A stretch of 64,000 nucleotides of DNA, taken from NCBI RefSeq assembly GCF_003675325.1, contig NZ_CP033073.1, positions 248,001 to 312,000 on the forward strand. Reading direction: 5' to 3'. This document shows, piece by piece, positions 43,509-52,491 of the stretch. Source of the stretch: Streptomyces dangxiongensis (GTDB taxonomy: Bacteria > Actinomycetota > Actinomycetes > Streptomycetales > Streptomycetaceae). Numbering within the stretch: position 1 is the stretch's first letter; every line of letters begins with the position of its first letter. The notes under the pieces are model-generated. The model had not been told where the DNA came from and ran no database searches. It saw only the letters and a list, made by a program, of their open reading frames with translations. The position numbers were made by a program, and so were the translations under genes.

Positions 43509-44108
43509 ATGACGCCTATTCGTCACAACGGTTCCGACAGCGACCACGTCCTCGACGCCGTGCGCGACTGTGTGCTGGCCGTCGGGGTACGGCGCACCAC
43601 CCTCGCCGACGTCGCCCGGCGCGCCGGTGTCTCCCGGATGACCCTCTACCGACGCTGGCCCGACCTGCGGACCCTGGTGGGCGACCTGATGACCCGCGAG
43701 TGGGTCGACGTGGCCGGCCGGGCCATACCGGAGCCCTCTCCCGGCACCGCCACCCGCGCCCGGATCGTGGACGGACTGGTGAGCGGCGTCGAGGCGTTCC
43801 GGGCGCACCCCCTGTTCCGCAAGATCATCGACGTCGACCCCGAACTGCTCCTCCCCTACGTGCTCGACCGGCGCGGCGCCAGCCAGGAGGCCCTGCTCGC
43901 GCTGCTGACCGACGCCCTGCGCGAGGGGCACGCGGACGGGTCCGTCCGGCCCGGCCACACCGAACGGCAGGCCCGCGCCCTGCTGCTGACCGTGCAGTCC
44001 TTCACCCTGTCCCTGCGCACGATGACCGACGAGGACGACCCGGAGCTGGACTCCGGCGCGTTCCTCGACGAGTTGCGCACCCTCCTGGAGAGGACCCTGA
44101 CGCCATGA
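43509..44108 (+). CDS. TetR-family regulator
   Basis: 199 residues. The HTH is TTLADVARRAGVSRMTLYRRWPDLRTLVGDLM. The C-terminal domain (EAFRAHPLFRKIIDVDPELLLPYVLDRRGASQEALL) resembles lipid-responsive TetR proteins. It overlaps the glpD start (ATGA) and is divergent from the AgpS-like oxidase, so it probably controls this glycerol-lipid module. There is no ribosome-binding site: the ATG is close to a TACACT -10, suggesting a leaderless mRNA. Confidence 0.88.
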   Translation: MTPIRHNGSDSDHVLDAVRDCVLAVGVRRTTLADVARRAGVSRMTLYRRWPDLRTLVGDLMTREWVDVAGRAIPEPSPGTATRARIVDGLVSGVEAFRAHPLFRKIIDVDPELLLPYVLDRRGASQEALLALLTDALREGHADGSVRPGHTERQARALLLTVQSFTLSLRTMTDEDDPELDSGAFLDELRTLLERTLTP

Positions 44109-45688
44109 GCCACACCGAGGCCGCGCCCGGCTCGTCCCTGAGCGCACACCGGCGCGGCCGGGAACTGGCCGAGGCCGCGGACGGCCGGACGGCCGACGTC
44201 CTGGTCGTCGGGCTCGGCGCCACCGGGGCCGGAGCCGCCCTGGACGCGGCGGCCCGCGGACTGGACGTCGTCGCGGTGGACGCCCACGACCTGGCGTTCG
44301 GCACGTCCCGCTGGAGTTCCAAGCTCATCCACGGCGGGCTGCGCTATCTCGCCTCCGCCCAGTTCGACGTCGCTCACGAGAGCGCGGTCGAACGCGGCAT
44401 CCTGATGACCCGTACCGCCCCGCACCTGGTGGCCGCCCAGCCGTTCGTACTGCCGCTCACCCCGCTGGTGTCCCGGGCCCAGGCCTCGCTGGCGTGGGCC
44501 GGGTTCCGGGCCGGGGACGTGCTGCGGCTGGCCGCCCGGACCCCACGGCGGGTGCTGCCCGCGCCCCGCCGGCTGTCGGCGACGGAGGCCCGGCACCTGG
44601 CGCCCTCGGTCCGAGCGGCCGGGCTGCGCGGCGGGCTGCTGTCCTGGGACGGCAGGGTGACCGACGACGCCCGCCTGGTGACCGCCCTGGCCCGCACGGC
44701 CGCCGCACACGGCGCCCGGGTGCTGACCCGGGTGCGGGCCCTGGAGCTGACCGGGACGGGTGCCCGGATCCGGGACGAACTCACCGGCGAGGAGGGCGAG
44801 ATCAGGGCCCGCGCCGTGATCAACGCCACCGGGGTGTGGGCGGGCGCCCTCGCCGACGGCATCCGCATTCGGCCCTCCCGCGGCACCCACCTGGTCCTGC
44901 GCTCGGAACGGCTCGGTGCCCTGCCGGCCGGCCTGCACGTCCCGATCCCCGGGGAGACCAACCGCTTCGTGCTGGTCCTGCCCCAGGGGGACGGCCGGGT
45001 CTACGTCGGCCTCACCGACGAGCCGGTCGAGGGCGGCATCCCGGACGTGCCGGAGGTCCCCGAGACCGACATCGGCTTCCTCCTGGACGTGCTCGGCTCC
45101 GTCCTGGACACCCCGGTGGCCCGGGACGAGGTCGTCGGCGCGTTCGCCGGACTGCGCCCGCTGCTGGACACCTCCGGAATCGACGGCCGGGACGGCGCAC
45201 CGGCCCGCACCTCCGACATCTCGCGCCGGCACGCCGTACTGACCTCGCCGGACGGTGTCACCACGGTGGTCGGCGGCAAGCTCACCACCTACCGGCGGAT
45301 GGCGCAGGACGCGGTGGACGCCGCGGCCGGCGCGCGCGGGCTGCGCACGGGCCCCTCCCCCACCGCCGCGCTGCCGCTGGTCGGCGCCGCCTCCCCCGGC
45401 CGGTTGCGTGCCCTGTCCGCGCCCCCGCACCTGGTCCGCCGCTACGGCACCGAGGCCGCGGCCGTCCACGCCCTCGCCGCCGGGGACCCCGCCCTGGCCG
45501 AGCCGGCCCTGCCCGGCCACCCCGTGACCCGGGCGGAACTGCGCTGGGCGGTCGAGCACGAGGGCGCCCTCGACGAGTCCGACCTGCTGGACCGCCGCAC
45601 CCGCATCGGCCTGGTCCCCGCGGACCGCGCCGCCGTGCTCCCCGTCGCACGGGAGGTCCTGGACCGGACGGCGGCCACGCGCCCCTGA
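44105..45688 (+). CDS. glpD: Glycerol-3-phosphate dehydrogenase, GlpD family
   Basis: 527 residues. The FAD dinucleotide fold is at 31-58 (VLVVGLGATGAGAALDAAARGLDVVAVD), then FGTSRWSSKLIHGGLRYL, AVINATGVWAG, FVLVLPQGDGRVYVGLTDEP, AGLRPLL, DISRRHAVL, GVTTVVGGKLTTYRRMAQDAVDAA. The full C-terminal helical domain is present. It oxidises glycerol-3-phosphate to DHAP, passing electrons to quinone. DHAP is the backbone used by the AgpS-like enzyme next door. Coupled to TetR upstream. Confidence 0.93.
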   Translation: MSHTEAAPGSSLSAHRRGRELAEAADGRTADVLVVGLGATGAGAALDAAARGLDVVAVDAHDLAFGTSRWSSKLIHGGLRYLASAQFDVAHESAVERGILMTRTAPHLVAAQPFVLPLTPLVSRAQASLAWAGFRAGDVLRLAARTPRRVLPAPRRLSATEARHLAPSVRAAGLRGGLLSWDGRVTDDARLVTALARTAAAHGARVLTRVRALELTGTGARIRDELTGEEGEIRARAVINATGVWAGALADGIRIRPSRGTHLVLRSERLGALPAGLHVPIPGETNRFVLVLPQGDGRVYVGLTDEPVEGGIPDVPEVPETDIGFLLDVLGSVLDTPVARDEVVGAFAGLRPLLDTSGIDGRDGAPARTSDISRRHAVLTSPDGVTTVVGGKLTTYRRMAQDAVDAAAGARGLRTGPSPTAALPLVGAASPGRLRALSAPPHLVRRYGTEAAAVHALAAGDPALAEPALPGHPVTRAELRWAVEHEGALDESDLLDRRTRIGLVPADRAAVLPVAREVLDRTAATRP

Positions 45689-45707
45689 CCCGGCAGGCGC
45701 CACCGGC

Positions 45708-45732
45708 CGGACGGCGGTACCGCCGCCGTCCG
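45708..45732. terminator. Bidirectional hairpin terminator
   Basis: A 10-base stem CGGACGGCGG/CCGCCGTCCG with a 5-base loop lies between convergent glpD and the WGR-propeller gene. Confidence 0.7.
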
Positions 45733-45762
45733 CGCCGCACGCGGACCTGGTACGACGTGCTG

Positions 45763-47214
45763 TCAGAGCAGGCGCCGGATGTCGCCCCGGACCCGGTAGA
45801 AGCCACCCGCCGCGGGGTGCAGGGCGTCGACGACGTACCGCGCGCCGGGTTCCCGTATCGCGCGGGGGAACTGGACGTTCCAGGAGGCGTCGTAGCCGTC
45901 GGAGAGCACGTGCACCCGGACCCGGCCGGCCTCCCGCACGCACTCGACCACCACCGCTCCGGCCGGCGCCTGGGCGACCGTGGCCACCGCCGTCACGGCC
46001 GTGGCCGGCGCGTACGTCGGCAGGGCGGCGGCCAGCTTGACGTCCCGCACCACCGGCACCGTGCCCCGCTGGGCCGCGGAGACCGCCGCCTCGCTCGCGT
46101 CCACGCAGACCAGCGATCCGTCCGTGGTCACCAGGTACAGGCGCTCGTCGTGGTACTGCATCGACAGCGCCGAACCGCTGCCCGTGCCGAGCTTCCACAG
46201 GCACCTGCCGTCCTGGTCGAAGCAGTACACGGACGACGCGGCGTCACCGGCGAAGACGAACCGGCCGCCGGGTGAGGTGGCGCACGAGTACACACTGCTG
46301 TCGCACGCGTACGTCGCCTCGATGGCACCGCTCTCCTTGGACAGCCGCTGCACCACCCGGTGCGCGGTGCCCGCGTACACGGCGTGCTCCTCCTGCCAGC
46401 CGAAGAGCACGCCGCCCCGGGTGGGGGTGTGCCACAGTTCGCCGCCGCCGTCGGGCGCGTAGGCGGTGACGCCCCGGTGGTGGCCGTGGTAGACGGCCCG
46501 GTCGTCGGCCCTCACCATCCACGCGTGCTCGCCCTGGCTGCGCCGGGACCACTGGTGTTCGTCCTCGTGGTCGATGACGGTCAGCCGGCCCGCGCGGTCC
46601 GAGACGTCCAGGACGCCCTCGTGGATGTCCAGCCAGAAGATGTCCACATCGGCGGCGATGTCGTAGGCGGCGAAGGGCAGTTTCGAGGACAGGTCGTACA
46701 CCTTGCCGTCGTCGCAGCCCGCGTAGATCCAGAAGTCGTCGGCGACCAGGCACTTGACGCCGTCCGGCAGGCCGAACCGGGCCAGGACGGCGCCCTCGTG
46801 GTCCAGGGTGTAGACGTCACCCGACTGGTTGCCCACCCAGCAGCGCTCGTCGTCGACATGGATGCCGAACGCCGCGGAACCGGTGCGGAAGCGCCACAGC
46901 ACCGGTGCCACCGCCCGCGCCGTGGACGGGGCCGAACTGACCTGACGGCGGGTCACCGCGCGCGGGGCGCGCTGTCCCGGGACGGCCGGGGCGTACCCCT
47001 TGCGGACCTTCTCCCCCACCTTCCTCGCGGCGGCGGCCCGCGCCTTCTCCGCCGTCGTGAACGTCGTCGTCTGCGTCTGCCCGGCAGCGCCTATCCGGCC
47101 GTACCGCACGGTCACCACCAGGCCGTCGACGGTCACCTCGTAGAACTTGTGGGCACCTTGGCCCTCCTGCGACAGCTCCAGATACGTCGTCGACACCGTG
47201 CACGCCGTGGACAT
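45763..47214 (-). CDS. WGR-domain protein with beta-propeller repeats
   Basis: 483 residues. An N-terminal WGR domain (YLELSQEGQGAHKFYEVTVDGLVVTVRYGRIGAAGQ, then TFTTAEKARAAAARKVGEKVRKGY) is followed by a PQQ/WD40-like propeller of about six blades (LWRFRTGSAAFGIHV, NQSGDVYTLDHEGAVLARF, YGGCDDGKVYDLSS-like, GHHRGVTAYAPDGGGELWHT). WGR domains occur in PARPs and in bacterial MolR-like proteins and bind nucleic acid ends. The blades have repeated 'xGxxYxxDxxG' ends. Function is unknown. No partner gene is adjacent. Confidence 0.85.
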   Translation of the reverse strand: MSTACTVSTTYLELSQEGQGAHKFYEVTVDGLVVTVRYGRIGAAGQTQTTTFTTAEKARAAAARKVGEKVRKGYAPAVPGQRAPRAVTRRQVSSAPSTARAVAPVLWRFRTGSAAFGIHVDDERCWVGNQSGDVYTLDHEGAVLARFGLPDGVKCLVADDFWIYAGCDDGKVYDLSSKLPFAAYDIAADVDIFWLDIHEGVLDVSDRAGRLTVIDHEDEHQWSRRSQGEHAWMVRADDRAVYHGHHRGVTAYAPDGGGELWHTPTRGGVLFGWQEEHAVYAGTAHRVVQRLSKESGAIEATYACDSSVYSCATSPGGRFVFAGDAASSVYCFDQDGRCLWKLGTGSGSALSMQYHDERLYLVTTDGSLVCVDASEAAVSAAQRGTVPVVRDVKLAAALPTYAPATAVTAVATVAQAPAGAVVVECVREAGRVRVHVLSDGYDASWNVQFPRAIREPGARYVVDALHPAAGGFYRVRGDIRRLL

Positions 47215-47756
47215 GGCAGCCCCCTCCCCCAGGACGGACCGGCGGCCGTTCCCGCAGGTCCTCACTGCTCCACACCGTAGAGGGACCCACTGACAATCAC
47301 CCCGGCCCGCGCTCAGGGGTGGGAGCTTGCGCCTGCCGGCGGGGTCACGTGTCACTCGGCGTCGATACGTCCGTACCGGCGTCCCTATCAGCCGCAGCAG
47401 GGACGGCATCGTCACCGGAGCGCGCGGGCCCGCGCCGGCCAGAGCCAGGCGGCCCGGCGCGGCGGGGAACGGCCCGAGCGCATGGATGCACCGTTCCCCG
47501 CCTCGGACCGGCCGCCCAACGACCCGACCGGCCTGGTTCAGACCCTGCGCCGCCGGGCGTCCGCGGGCCATCCGGAGGGGTCCGGCCGGGTGAGACGGAA
47601 CCCGGCGGAGCGGCGCGTCGCCGCCGGTGCGGGGCCCTCCGGGGCGGGCGGCCCGGGGTGACGGCCGTGTGCGCGGCGGCGACCCGCTTGGTGCGGGTCG
47701 CGCGGTGGTGCGACGCTGGGTGGAGAGGTGTCCGTCGAGGGGACCCTGGAGGGTCG
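47215..47756. other. Divergent intergenic region, about 540 bases
   Basis: Between the starts of the WGR gene (minus) and the second GCS2 ligase (plus). It must carry both promoters. Long open frames cross it on both strands, but composition does not favour any. I see no repeat or operator worth naming. Confidence 0.4.
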
Positions 47757-49235
47757 ATGGGGCGTGACGTCCCGGCGCTCGTGTTCACCCGCGAGGACCG
47801 CCGCCGGTACCGGATCAAGATGCACGCCTGCCTGGACGCGCTCGCGCTGATGCTCCGCGAGGCGCGGTTCGAGTCGGAGCGGCCACAGGTCGGACTGGAG
47901 ATCGAGCTGAACCTGGTGGACGACGGCGCCGAGCCGGTGATGCGCAACAGCGACGTGCTGGATGCCATCTCCGACCCCGCCTGGTCCACCGAGCTGGGCC
48001 GGTTCAATCTGGAGATCAACGTCCCGCCGCGGCGGCTGACCGCGGGCGGCCCCGACGCCTGGGAGTCGGAGATCAGGGCGGCGCTGAACCACGCCGACGA
48101 GCGGGCCCGGTCGGTGGGCGCCCGTCTGATCACCGTGGGGATCCTGCCCACGCTGCGCCAGGAGGACATCGGTGAGGGGGCACTGTCGGAGAACCCCCGC
48201 TACCGGCTCCTCAACGACCAGGTCTTCGCCGCCCGCGGCGAGGACCTGCGCATCGAGATCGACGGGGTCGACCGGCTGCGCACGTACGCGGACACCATCA
48301 CCCCGGAGGCGGCCTGCACCAGCACGCAGTTCCATCTCCAGGTCTCCCCGGAGGAGTTCGCCCCCTACTGGAACGCCGCCCAGGCGATCGCCGGGGTCCA
48401 GGTCGCGCTGGCCGCGAACTCCCCGTTCCTGTTCGGCAAGGAGCTGTGGCACGAGACCCGTGTCCCGCTGTTCGAGCAGGCCACCGACACCCGGCCGGAG
48501 GAGATCAGGGTGCAGGGGGTGCGGCCCCGGGTGTGGTTCGGGGAACGGTGGATCAACAGCGTCTTCGACCTGTTCGAGGAGAACCTGCGCTACTTCCCGG
48601 CCCTCCTGCCGCTGTGCGACGAGCAGGACCCGGCGGAGACGCTGGACCGCGGTGACACCCCCGAGCTGGGCGAACTCACGCTGCACAACGGCACCATCTA
48701 CCGCTGGAACCGCCCGGTCTACGCCGTCACCCACGGCGTACCGCACATCCGGGTGGAGAACCGGGTGCTGCCGGCCGGACCGACCGTCGCCGACACCCTG
48801 GCCAACGGCGCCTTCTACTACGGGCTCACCCGGGCCCTGGTGGAGGAGGACCGGCCGGTGTGGTCACGGATGTCCTTCTCGGCCGCCGAGGACAATCTGC
48901 ACGCCGCCGCCCGGCACGGCATCGAGGCCCTGCTGTACTGGCCCGGGATGGGCGAGGTGCCGGTGCCGGAGCTGGTCCTGCGGCGGCTGCTGCCGCTCGC
49001 GCACCGCGGGCTGGAGCGCTCCGGCATGGACGACGCGTGGCGGGAGCCGCTGCTCGGGATCATCGAGCAGCGCTGTGTGACGGCACGGAACGGGGCGGTC
49101 TGGCAGAAGGAGATGTTCCACCGCCTCGACACCGCCACGCGCGCCGGCCGGCACGAGGCGCTGCGGCGGATGGCCCAGCTCTACATGGACTACATGCATC
49201 TGAACGCGCCGGTGCACACCTGGCCGGTCGACTGA
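47757..49235 (+). CDS. Glutamate-cysteine ligase family protein (GCS2-fold), long subgroup
   Basis: 492 residues. KMHACLDALALMLREARFESERPQVGLEIELNLVDDGAEPVMRN gives the GxExE-type metal site. ELGRFNLEINVPPRRL, TSTQFHLQVSPEEFAPYWNAAQAIAGVQVALAANSPFLFGKELWHETRVP and PHIRVENRVLPAGPTVADTLANGAFYYGL follow. This is a distinct, longer relative of the YbdK-type enzyme in the 12.9-14.1 kb unit. It joins Glu or a similar acid to an amine; the substrate is unknown and there is no egtB-D, so ergothioneine synthesis is not supported. Confidence 0.85.
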   Translation: MGRDVPALVFTREDRRRYRIKMHACLDALALMLREARFESERPQVGLEIELNLVDDGAEPVMRNSDVLDAISDPAWSTELGRFNLEINVPPRRLTAGGPDAWESEIRAALNHADERARSVGARLITVGILPTLRQEDIGEGALSENPRYRLLNDQVFAARGEDLRIEIDGVDRLRTYADTITPEAACTSTQFHLQVSPEEFAPYWNAAQAIAGVQVALAANSPFLFGKELWHETRVPLFEQATDTRPEEIRVQGVRPRVWFGERWINSVFDLFEENLRYFPALLPLCDEQDPAETLDRGDTPELGELTLHNGTIYRWNRPVYAVTHGVPHIRVENRVLPAGPTVADTLANGAFYYGLTRALVEEDRPVWSRMSFSAAEDNLHAAARHGIEALLYWPGMGEVPVPELVLRRLLPLAHRGLERSGMDDAWREPLLGIIEQRCVTARNGAVWQKEMFHRLDTATRAGRHEALRRMAQLYMDYMHLNAPVHTWPVD

Positions 49236-49315
49236 GGGTCAGGGCCTGCCCGCCCGATCCTGCCGCGAGGCGCGGTCTGCGGGAGCCGGCCTGATCCGGA
49301 CGAGGAACCCGGGCC

Positions 49316-49705
49316 CTAGATCCGTGTCCGGGACGGCGGTTCCAGGCTGGTCTCCGGGCACGCCGACGCCTCCGGCAGGTGGACCTTGGCCCACTCCGCC
49401 AGCTCGCGGAGCGCGGGTTCCAGGGCCGCGCCGGCCGTCGTCAGCCGGTAGGAAACCCGCAGCGGCGGGCCCTCGTCGACCTCGCGCAGGACCAGTCCGG
49501 CCGCGCCGAGTTCGGCGAGCCGGTCGGACAGCATGCGTTCGCTGATGCCGGGGACGGCCCGCCGGAGGTCGCTGAAGTACGCGGGCTGTTCCACCAGAAC
49601 GGCCACGATCGGGCCGCTCCAGCGCTTGCCGAGCAACTGGAAGACGCGGGTGATGCCGTCGTCCACCCGCTTGCAGGCCGCACTGTCGTGGTTCTCGTCC
49701 GCCAT
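49316..49705 (-). CDS. HxlR-family transcriptional regulator
   Basis: 129 residues. ACKRVDDGITRVFQLLGKRWSGPIVAVL is the HxlR start with the conserved redox-type Cys11; the winged helix is FSDLRRAVPGISERMLSDRLAELGAAGLVLREV. Divergent from azoR, and proteins of this family that sense quinones or disulfide stress control azoreductases in other bacteria. It is therefore the likely regulator of azoR. Confidence 0.88.
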   Translation of the reverse strand: MADENHDSAACKRVDDGITRVFQLLGKRWSGPIVAVLVEQPAYFSDLRRAVPGISERMLSDRLAELGAAGLVLREVDEGPPLRVSYRLTTAGAALEPALRELAEWAKVHLPEASACPETSLEPPSRTRI

Positions 49706-49856
49706 GACCTCAGGGTACTACTTCTCCGTAGGGGGATGAGAAAAAGTAAGTCCCTGTGTTAGAAATAGTCCAGTACGAAAGGTCAGCCGCGGCGCTGCAT
49801 GTCGGGTTGCCCTGCCTCGTTCCACTGCCGCCTCGCTTCGCTCACTGGAGACATCC
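49706..49856. promoter_or_regulatory. HxlR/azoR divergent promoter region
   Basis: 151 bases, strikingly AT-rich for this genome (GATGAGAAAAAGTAAG, TTAGAAATAGTCCAGTACG). An imperfect inverted repeat TACTTCTC...GAGAAAAAGTA spans about 49719-49748, and GTACTA/AGTACG occur near both ends. Likely HxlR operator and azoR promoter. Confidence 0.6.
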
Positions 49857-50507
49857 ATGGCCACTCTGCTGCACATCGACTCCTCCGTCTTCCCGACCCA
49901 GGCGTCGGCCTCCCGCGTCGTGACGGAGGCCTTCCGCAAGCACTGGGAGGAGGAGCACCCGCAGGGCACGGTCATCTACCGCGACCTGGCGGCGCAGCCC
50001 GTCGCGCACATCACCGCCGAGGCGCACCTCGCCGGCTTCACGGACCCGGCCACGCACACGCCGGAGCAGGCCGCCGTCTTCGCCGAGCGCGTCAAGCTGA
50101 TCGAGGAGCTGGAGCAGGCCGACGCCATACTGATCGGCGCTCCCATGTACAACTACACGATTCCCTCGACCCTCAAGGCGTGGCTCGACAACGTCATCCT
50201 GATGGGCCGCACCGGGGGCCCGAACCCGTCCGCCAAGGGCACCCCGGTGACCGTCGTCGCCAGCCGGGGCGGCTCCTACGCGCCGGGCACCCCGCGCGAG
50301 TCGTACGAGTTCGTGCAGAACTACCTCAAGGCCGTCCTCGCCGACGCCCTCGGCCTGGACCTCGAGTTCATCGTGCCGGAGCTGACCATGGCGTCGCAGA
50401 ACCCGGCGATGGCCGAGCTGGTCCCGCTGTACGAGGCCTCCCGTGACCAGGCCCTCGCGGCCGCCGCCACCAGGGCCAAGCAGCTCGCGGAGCGCCTCGC
50501 GGCCTGA
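49857..50507 (+). CDS. azoR: FMN-dependent NADH azoreductase
   Basis: 216 residues. ATLLHIDSSVFPTQASASRVVTEAF (FMN phosphate loop), then ADAILIGAPMYNYTIPSTLKAWLDNVILMGRTG and VTVVASRGGSYAPGTPRESYEFVQNYLKAVL are characteristic of AzoR. It reduces azo dyes and, more relevantly, quinones, protecting against thiol stress. Divergent HxlR regulator. Confidence 0.92.
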   Translation: MATLLHIDSSVFPTQASASRVVTEAFRKHWEEEHPQGTVIYRDLAAQPVAHITAEAHLAGFTDPATHTPEQAAVFAERVKLIEELEQADAILIGAPMYNYTIPSTLKAWLDNVILMGRTGGPNPSAKGTPVTVVASRGGSYAPGTPRESYEFVQNYLKAVLADALGLDLEFIVPELTMASQNPAMAELVPLYEASRDQALAAAATRAKQLAERLAA

Positions 50508-50757
50508 TCGCCCGACGGCCCGGCCAGCGGGCGGCACCGGACGAGCGGCCCCGGACCGGCGTACGACGGTCCGGGGTCACTCCGTGCGCGGACCGTGGGC
50601 CCGGTGGGTGCGGAGCGGGCGCGGACGGGACGCGGGTGGGGTCCGGGGTCCCCGGGCGGGTGTGACCGGTGCACCCGGGCGCACCGCACACACTGTGTGT
50701 ACGCGATGTGCGGGGGTGGCGGTGCGGCCCGCGTGGGTGACCGCTTAGCGTGCTGTC

Positions 50758-51366
50758 ATGCGTGTCGACTACTCACCGGATGCCATGGATCCCGGATCCT
50801 TCTACCGTCTCCTCACGGCCGTCGTCGTGCCCCGGCCGATCGCGTGGGTCTCGACGCTGACGCCGGACGGCGCGACGGCGAACCTGGCTCCGCACTCGTT
50901 CTTCACCGTCGCCTGCACCGACCCGCCCATCGTCCAGTTCACCTCGGTGGGCCGCAAGGACTCCCTGCGCAACGCGGAGGCGACGGGCGAGTTCGTCGTC
51001 AACTTCGCGCCCGAGCCGCTCTTCGCCGAGATCAACGCGACGGCGACCGACTTCCCCCGGGACCGGAGCGAGTTCGATGCCGTGGGCATCGAGCGGGAGC
51101 CCTCGCTGCGAGTACGGCCGCCGCGCGTGGCCGCCTCCCCGGTCGCCCTGGAGTGCACGCTGCACTCGACGCTGCGGCTGGGGGATTCGACGGTCGTGTT
51201 CGGCCGGGTCGTGCACGCCGCCGTCCACGAGGACGCGCTGGTGGCCGGCCGCCCCGACATCGAGCTGCTGCGCCCGCTGTCCCGGCTGGGCGGCAACGAG
51301 TGGGGCACGGTCGGCGAGGTCCACGAGCTGGCCCGGGCGCCGTACCGGGACACGGCTCGCGACTGA
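50758..51366 (+). CDS. Flavin reductase family protein (FMN-binding split barrel)
   Basis: 202 residues. DPGSFYRLLTAVVVPRPIAWVSTLTPDGATANLAPHSFFTVACTDPPIVQFTSVGRKDSLRNAEATGEFVVNFAPEPL is the flavin reductase-like domain used to supply FMNH2 to monooxygenases or to act as an FMN-binding oxidoreductase. The ATG is 19 bases after a TTAGCG that could be its -10. It is not linked to a monooxygenase here. Confidence 0.88.
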   Translation: MRVDYSPDAMDPGSFYRLLTAVVVPRPIAWVSTLTPDGATANLAPHSFFTVACTDPPIVQFTSVGRKDSLRNAEATGEFVVNFAPEPLFAEINATATDFPRDRSEFDAVGIEREPSLRVRPPRVAASPVALECTLHSTLRLGDSTVVFGRVVHAAVHEDALVAGRPDIELLRPLSRLGGNEWGTVGEVHELARAPYRDTARD

Positions 51367-51399
51367 CCGGCCCCCGACGCCCGGGGTTTCGCGCACCGG

Positions 51400-51645
51400 C
51401 CCGGCGTTCGTCCCGCGCGCGGCGTACGAAGCCGTCTCGGCGGTGGTCGCGGGCCTCGGCGACGAGGAGTCCTGGCTGCCGACCGGCTGCACGGGCCGGG
51501 CGGTGCGCGACCTCGTCTTCCAGTGCCTCCAGGACGCCCAGCGCGCTCTCGTGGCCCTGCACACACCCTCCCCCTCGACTCCGGCCAGCTACGCGGCCGG
51601 TACCTGGAGACGCCGGCGGCGGACCGGTTCCCGCTGTTCGGGTGA
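51400..51645 (+). pseudogene. Maleylpyruvate isomerase-like (MDMPI/DinB) gene remnant
   Basis: A fragment without a start codon reads VPRAAYEAVSAVVAGLGDEESWLPTGCTGRAVRDLVFQCLQDAQRALVALHTP, the N-terminus of a mycothiol-dependent maleylpyruvate isomerase-domain protein. A second frame then gives LRGRYLETPAADRFPLFG and a stop, matching that family's C-terminal RFPLFG. The middle ~130 residues are deleted. This is an old decayed gene, not a simple one-base error. Confidence 0.65.
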
Positions 51646-51747
51646 GACACCGCCGGCGCACCGGCCGCACACCCAACACGGGGAGACACGCGCGCGACCC
51701 CTGCGCGGTGCGGGCGCGCGGGTCGCGTTGATGGAAACCTGCGCCTC

Positions 51748-52029
51748 ATGAACAACCCTCCCACGATCAACAGTTACGTCGACCGGGTCACGGCCGGTCC
51801 CGGCGGAGCGATGACCGACGAGGTCGGCGTCATCACCGGCGACCTCACCGTCGCGACCATCCTCCGCTCCGACGGCCACAGTGTGCGCGTCGCCGTCCAG
51901 CAGTCCGGCAGCGACATCTGGTACACCCTCGCCGGCAGCCCCGCACCGGTGCCGGGCGGCCGGATCGCGGCCTACCACCGGGATCTGCTGGGCCGTATCC
52001 GCCGGGGCGGCGGCACCCGCGCCACCTGA
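51748..52029 (+). CDS. Conserved hypothetical protein (93 residues)
   Basis: NNPPTINSYVDRVTAGPGGAMTDEVGVITGDLTVATILRSDGHSVRVAVQQSGSDIWYTLAGSPAP and a basic tail. A mostly beta protein; similar short proteins occur in other streptomycetes in my recollection, without a function. The ATG sits close to GCGCCTC with no good ribosome-binding site. Confidence 0.55.
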   Translation: MNNPPTINSYVDRVTAGPGGAMTDEVGVITGDLTVATILRSDGHSVRVAVQQSGSDIWYTLAGSPAPVPGGRIAAYHRDLLGRIRRGGGTRAT

Positions 52030-52324
52030 ACGCCGGCGGGCGGATCGGAGCGCCGGGCGGGCACCGGGCAGCCGGATCGGCCATGGCCGAGCGCCGGGCG
52101 GGCGGCACGGACTGAGCCCGTGCGGCCCGCACCCCGCGAACGCATGCGATCCGGCCACCCGTGCGCTGTCGCCCCGTCAGGAGCGCGCCCGGACGACGGA
52201 CCGCTGCGTGAGGCGGCCACTCGCGGGTAACCGGCGATGTCATGAACGCGTTGAAGAAACGGCCGCAGAAGCCGGTGCACCGACAGGAGTCCGCGCCCCT
52301 CGTCACCGGCCCGGGGAGGCAGCC

Positions 52325-52489
52325 GTGCTCTTCCTGATCGCCGCCCTGCTCCTGTTGGGCATCGTCGTGGGGTCGGCGGCCTATCTCCCCTGGCCCGTCA
52401 CCCTGGCGGTCGGTTCGCTCATCGCCCTCTGGCTCGTCGTCTTCGCGGGACGCGAGCGGCGGCGCCGCAACCGGACGAGGAGGGCGTGA
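52325..52489 (+). CDS. Small hydrophobic membrane protein (54 residues)
   Basis: GTG start. MLFLIAALLLLGIVVGSAAYL and VTLAVGSLIALWLVVFAG form two spans, with a basic tail RERRRRNRTRRA. GGGGAGG lies six to eight bases upstream. Its stop is two bases before the DUF4190 start, so the two are coupled. Confidence 0.72.
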   Translation: MLFLIAALLLLGIVVGSAAYLPWPVTLAVGSLIALWLVVFAGRERRRRNRTRRA

Positions 52490-52491
52490 CG

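Noticed and set aside
47757..49235. EgtA of ergothioneine synthesis
   Set aside because: No egtB, C or D nearby. The class II amidotransferase at 34.8 kb is too far away and not EgtC-specific.
52241..52336. A 31-codon ORF beginning MNALKKRPQKPVHRQ ahead of the small membrane protein
   Set aside because: No ribosome-binding site, ordinary composition, and it overlaps the next gene in another frame.
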